Made by a program: the position numbers and the translations under genes. Below are positions 59,506 through 64,000 of a DNA stretch of 64,000 nt, piece after piece. Position 1 is the stretch's first letter. Each line of letters starts with the position of its first letter. The DNA is from Serinus canaria (Eukaryota > Chordata > Aves > Passeriformes > Fringillidae). Under the pieces are notes generated by a model. The model did not search any database, had not been told where the DNA came from, and worked only from the letters and a program-made list of their open reading frames with translations. The stretch lies in assembly GCF_022539315.1 (NCBI RefSeq), contig NC_066327.1, positions 701,001 to 765,000 on the forward strand. Direction: 5' to 3'.

Positions 59506-62500
59506 TGAACCTGCCACTGAAGTCAGTGGGAATTTGGACAAATCTAGGTACTCTGGATGGACTCTTTGGGGGATGCAGCTCTGGCAGCCACATTCCCAAC
59601 TTCCCTCACAAATAAGGGATGCAATAAGTTTGCAAACACTGCTATTCTTATTTCTGTCAGCAAAGGAAATTTAATTGATTTATCAAGAAGCCATGGCTAA
59701 CAGTCTCTCCAGAGGCAATGGAAATATAAGCACTTTCACTGACCTCTGAAAACACTTGATTTATAGGAAAACCCATTATTTACTTAAATTCCCACAAACT
59801 GACCTGAAAAGATTAGTCCTTGATCTGGGGTGGCAGGGGGCTCCAGAGAAGTAAAGTCACTGAAGAAGAAGCAACAACATAATCAAAAGAAAAAGTATTA
59901 CTGAAAACCAGAAATGCGTTGAAGACATAGAAAGTCATTTTTCCTAAGCACTGTAACAGAATCTGGCTTGGCATTGCTGTAGGGCTGTGGATGGACAAAG
60001 ACTTGTCTTCAAGTGAGTTTGGTTTGGCTGTTGGCAATTAGGAACTTGAAAGGAAATTTGGAAACACAGTAATAATAATTTCAGCTCGGAAATGCAACAA
60101 CTCCCCAGACCTATAGCTGCATTCCTGCTGTCTGTTCCCAGGGAACCTCCACACATGCCCCTCCACGGAATGCTGGGCTGGATGAAGTCAAACTCCACTT
60201 TGGAAAGGAATTTTTTACAGGATGGCTCCCACCCCTCAATGCTCTGCTGGGTATCTGGTTGCCAATTCTTCCTAATGGATCGCAGAAACGTTAAGGCTTT
60301 AAGATAAATTCTTGTATGAAAAGCTCTATGTTCTGTCATGGTATTTCCAGAAAAATGACAGACAAACTCTCAAGATTTCCAATGGAATAATTTAATGCAT
60401 TAGACTGGACACTCCATAGTGCCTCCGTCCTGAAAAGATAAAGAGTTTTGTTCATTAAGATTTGGGCCTGAGATTCAGAGAGTGCAAATGAGATGCACAC
60501 GCCTGCTTATCAGCTCCCACAGCAAATGCTAGTTCTTAAATGTTCCTTCAAAAAAGACTCAATGAAATTAACATTCCTCCTTGCAGTCCCAGCACAGCCA
60601 GCTCCTCTGATTTCAGTCAAGAAATATGAAGAAAATGAGCTATTTCAGGTGTCAGATCCAAAATACATGATACTCTATGTGCAAAAAAAAACATTGGGAA
60701 AAAATATGGGCCACCATCAGTTTGGATGTGCAATGTTTGAGCTTATCTGGGATCTTGTGTGAACTGGGAAGGGCAGAAATGTAAAGTAAAAGCCTGGCAA
60801 TCATCAAAAGGAGATCAGAACAGATTCTGTAAATACATTTGTCTAAAGAGTAAAAAGTTGGTCAGACCATGCCCCGTGGTGGCTCTTAACCAGGACTGAT
60901 GCTCTGTCGTGCCCCAGAGTCTCATCTGAAGCCACTCTTTGATCTCCTCATGGTGTTTTAAGTAAAGAAGCTGTAGAGTCCATCAGGATCAGGCCATGAG
61001 AGCCTGAAGCCATATTTGGAACTGACTCTGTGGGTTTGGCTCATTCCTAAGCAGAAGTGAAAATGTGCTTGGTGGTCTGATCCAAGACTCCAGCAAATAG
61101 GTAAGCTGGCTTTGTGCAAAACTACTGCGTAATTCTGCATGATTGGCACCTTTCACTTAGAGAGGCCTGAGCTGCTTTAGTCACCAATAAATGACACTGA
61201 CAAGGGGTGGGGGAGATTTGGAAAGGAGTTGGCTCTGTTCAAGGTGGAGGTTCTCTCATTTTCATGAACCCAAACGAACACTGGAATGGAAAGTAAAAGA
61301 ATCAAGTACCTACCAAGCCCCTAACAGCAAGGAGAATGCCATTTGTCTTAAAACAAACAAAAAAATTCCCCTTACCATAACTAATTATTTCAATGAAGAA
61401 ACAACACCAAGAAGTATCCTGGAGTCAGAAGCATGGACTTCGAGTTGGTAGGTCAGTGGTAACATATCTTGTTTGGACAAGCCTGACAAAGATCTGCTGA
61501 GCAATATCCACCAGGGCCAGCAGTGCTTGGCTGCCTGTGCCGTGCTGGAGAGATGGGCATGGATCACAGGGTCACTGCTCCTCCACTCACACCAGCCAAG
61601 CAAAATGAAGCATGGCCAAACCTTCTTCAGCTGATGACAAGAGGGAAATGCTGAAAAGTCCTAAAAATGGCTGCTATGGATGACTTGGGAGATGGTTGCA
61701 GTAACAATGATCTGGATACACATGTCCAGCATTGCAGCCAGCACAACCCCGGTCCAGCCTCTCCCTCCTCTCCAATGGCCTCCATGCTGTGTTCTCGTGT
61801 GTGCTGCAAAGTTATGTGTCCAGCCCACAGCTGTGCCAGGGGATGTCTGCACCACAGACTGCAGAGGAGCCTGGATCAGCTGTGAGTGACCTCATCAGGG
61901 CACCTCTGACCTCAGAACCTGCTTTGCATAACCAGTTTCTAACCTTATTTTTAATGCTGAAAGAGCACTGTCATTGTGACAGAGCTGAGGTGGCTGAGGC
62001 CAGGGAGCTGCTGATTTAAACACAGAACACACCTGCCCCCGGAACCTGGGAAATCCACAGCAAGTGGATGTGGAGAGACAGAGCACAAAGAGATCAACTG
62101 GAGATTTGCACTACCTTAGGAGATTCTTGCTGTTATCAATTCCAACTATTAGCAGAATTCAAACAAAAAAAAAAAAAGGGAGAACAGAAAATTACATCAT
62201 CTTTTTCTGTTTTGAAGGAGAGTTTTGTCTGGCTATCACCTGAAACAGAGAATAAAACTGGATGCACTTGGTACATTCTAATATTTATTAGCAAGGCTAT
62301 GGAAAGGAGTTTACTTATGCATAGAAATCTAGCCATGTTTTTGAGGGGCAAATCCTATTTTAGTCATTTCACACACCAGACCTATAGTGAATGAGGTTTT
62401 GGCAGTAAAACAGATAACCATGATGTCACCCGGAGAACATTAATCCATTTGCAGACAAAGGTTAGATTACCAGGTCAGCATCAAATTTCTGGGACAAGAC

Positions 62501-64000
62501 CATTTTCTAGGCTGTATTCTTCTTGCAAGCCCACTGACAACGAAGTTGTGTGAAGCAACACATCATATTGGCCTTGTCCAGGGTCTGAGCAGGGGCAAGG
62601 GAAGGGCAGCCCACCCTTGAAAGATCCGCTTTGAGCTGGAAAATGTAGATTCATTCAAAGGCCAGTAGATACATTTTAAACCAGTTAAGAACATCCCTGC
62701 CTCAGTCATGAGAAAGAGCTCATAAAAAGGTAGAGGAATTGAGAAAACATAAGACCATAATCATCATGGTCCAGGACCAAGAGAAGGTGATGGCTGAGGG
62801 TGACTTCCAGTTGTAACTGAAGAAGTGGAGGGATAGTGTGTGGCACAGCTCAGTGATTACAACCAATTAATGCCATTAACACTCTTTTTAGTTCCTAGGT
62901 GTTGGTTTGATGCTAGGGATGACCCAAGAGGGAAATTTTAACGTTTTGAGGGTGGAATGCACTCAGAAGCTGAAGGAACCTACAAAAAGGAGACTGATAC
63001 TTCTCCCTTCCTAGCAGTGGCTGATGGTTGTTTTCAGTCCTGCTCTTTCTCTACTGCATCTTAGAAAATAGCTTTAAAATTCATCAGATCTTGGACATCC
63101 CGCATGGGTACCTTTCCAGCAAATGGACATTTATTTTATAAGGGGATTTAAATATTTTAAAACTGAATAAAATGCAGGTGTTTCCATTACAGACAAGTGA
63201 ACTTTGTGTAAGCTCTACAAAGGTGTGACTTCCAGATTAAAAGGACTTTGCTCAGTTCATTCTGCCCTGGAGGAGAGGTAGATTTTTGGATCAGCTTGGG
63301 AAGAATTTTCTTTTGTGTTGTGCAGTCCCAAATTCCACCCTCTGCCCTCTTTGCTCACCAGAGAAACACGTGCAGTGAGACAGCTGGTGGCCATATTGAC
63401 ATCTGCCTGATTTGGTTGTTGGAAGTTTGGCTGGATAAGTTCAACACCAGATTGCCCAAACACAAATAATTTCAATCTAATGTCTGGAGCCTCCATGTTT
63501 GCTGAGAAGGATGGGCTCTAATCCCCCATCATTCCGCTATTCAGATGACCCAGTCCAGGTTGCTGCCAAGGGATGCGGGGATTAACCAAATCAGGAGCAT
63601 AAATACATGTGAAAAATAGATTTTCACACTGGATTTTGGTAGGAAGGAATGAATTCCAAATTCCTCTTGGGAAGCTTCCCCAAAGATCAAACCCAAAGCT
63701 TCCTGCCCATACAGGATCAGCCTCCTTAAGAAAAGAGATTCTATGGAAAACCTTACAACAAGATTTAAAGACAACGAATGAAGTTCACCTGTGCCAGTCC
63801 ACTGACACCCCCCCCACTCCCCGCCCCCCCCCCGATTTGCACCAGTAAAAATGAGCAGATAGCCAAAGTAATATTGGTTAATTATTAAATATATCATCAG
63901 TGTAACCATGCCCTCTAGAGGACTAAGTTTACCTTCATAGAGACAAAACCAACCCCTGGGTCTGAACACTCTTTTAAGCTCTGGGGAAAAGGCATTTTGG
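59506..64000. other. Unique sequence; no gene seen
   Basis: The frames here (for example 59944-60339 minus, 63541-63969 minus) are unrecognised and conflict with others. The identifiable tracts are a 13-A run near 62165-62177 and a C-rich tract at 63806-63833. No transposon fragment is recognised. Confidence 0.5.
63806..63833. repeat. C-rich tract
   Basis: Runs of eight to ten C residues broken by A, T and G (ACTCCCCG). The complementary strand is quadruplex-prone. Confidence 0.85.

Noticed and set aside
58856..59599. 247-codon minus-strand open frame
   Set aside because: It runs through the CR1 fragment and the minisatellite (cysteine/proline/valine/serine repeats). Compositional artefact.

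Overview
This window looks like vertebrate, almost certainly bird, nuclear DNA. The clearest evidence is a set of CR1 non-LTR retrotransposon fragments. Several still carry the recognisable 3' end: a GGTTGGAAGGGACC-type block next to an 8-bp ATTCTATG-type tail. CR1 is the dominant repeat family of bird genomes, and the GC-rich CR1 variants here resemble those I associate with songbirds. That finer placement is inference. Nothing is prokaryotic: there are no operons, ribosome-binding sites, CRISPR arrays or insertion sequences.

I find no protein-coding gene, rRNA or tRNA that I can support. The longest open frames (up to 340 codons) run through minisatellites, CR1 copies or GC-rich DNA. None gives a protein family I recognise or shows convincing exon boundaries. 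The window is best read as intergenic or deep intronic sequence.

Layout. 1-5.2 kb is unique sequence with one CR1 and a probable conserved block near 4.6-4.9 kb. 5.2-5.9 kb is the longest CR1 copy, followed by a CA/TA microsatellite. 5.9-16.6 kb is mostly unique and holds a striking 78-bp near-perfect hairpin at 10594-10671. 16.6-17.5 kb and scattered blocks at 29-33 kb, 38 kb and 48 kb are AT-rich with homeodomain- or octamer-type motifs, and look like conserved non-coding (enhancer-type) sequence. 26.5 kb has an old, diverged CR1. 28.6-29.15 kb is the only strong CpG island and could be a promoter with a first exon. 35-60 kb holds six more CR1 fragments (one plus, five minus) and three GC-rich minisatellites, at 42.06, 43.39 and 59.11 kb. 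60-64 kb is unique sequence with small homopolymer tracts.

Taken together: a gene-poor, CR1-littered avian segment with candidate regulatory islands. The best leads are the fold-back hairpin, the CpG island, and the clustered conserved-looking AT-rich blocks. No new multi-gene system is visible.
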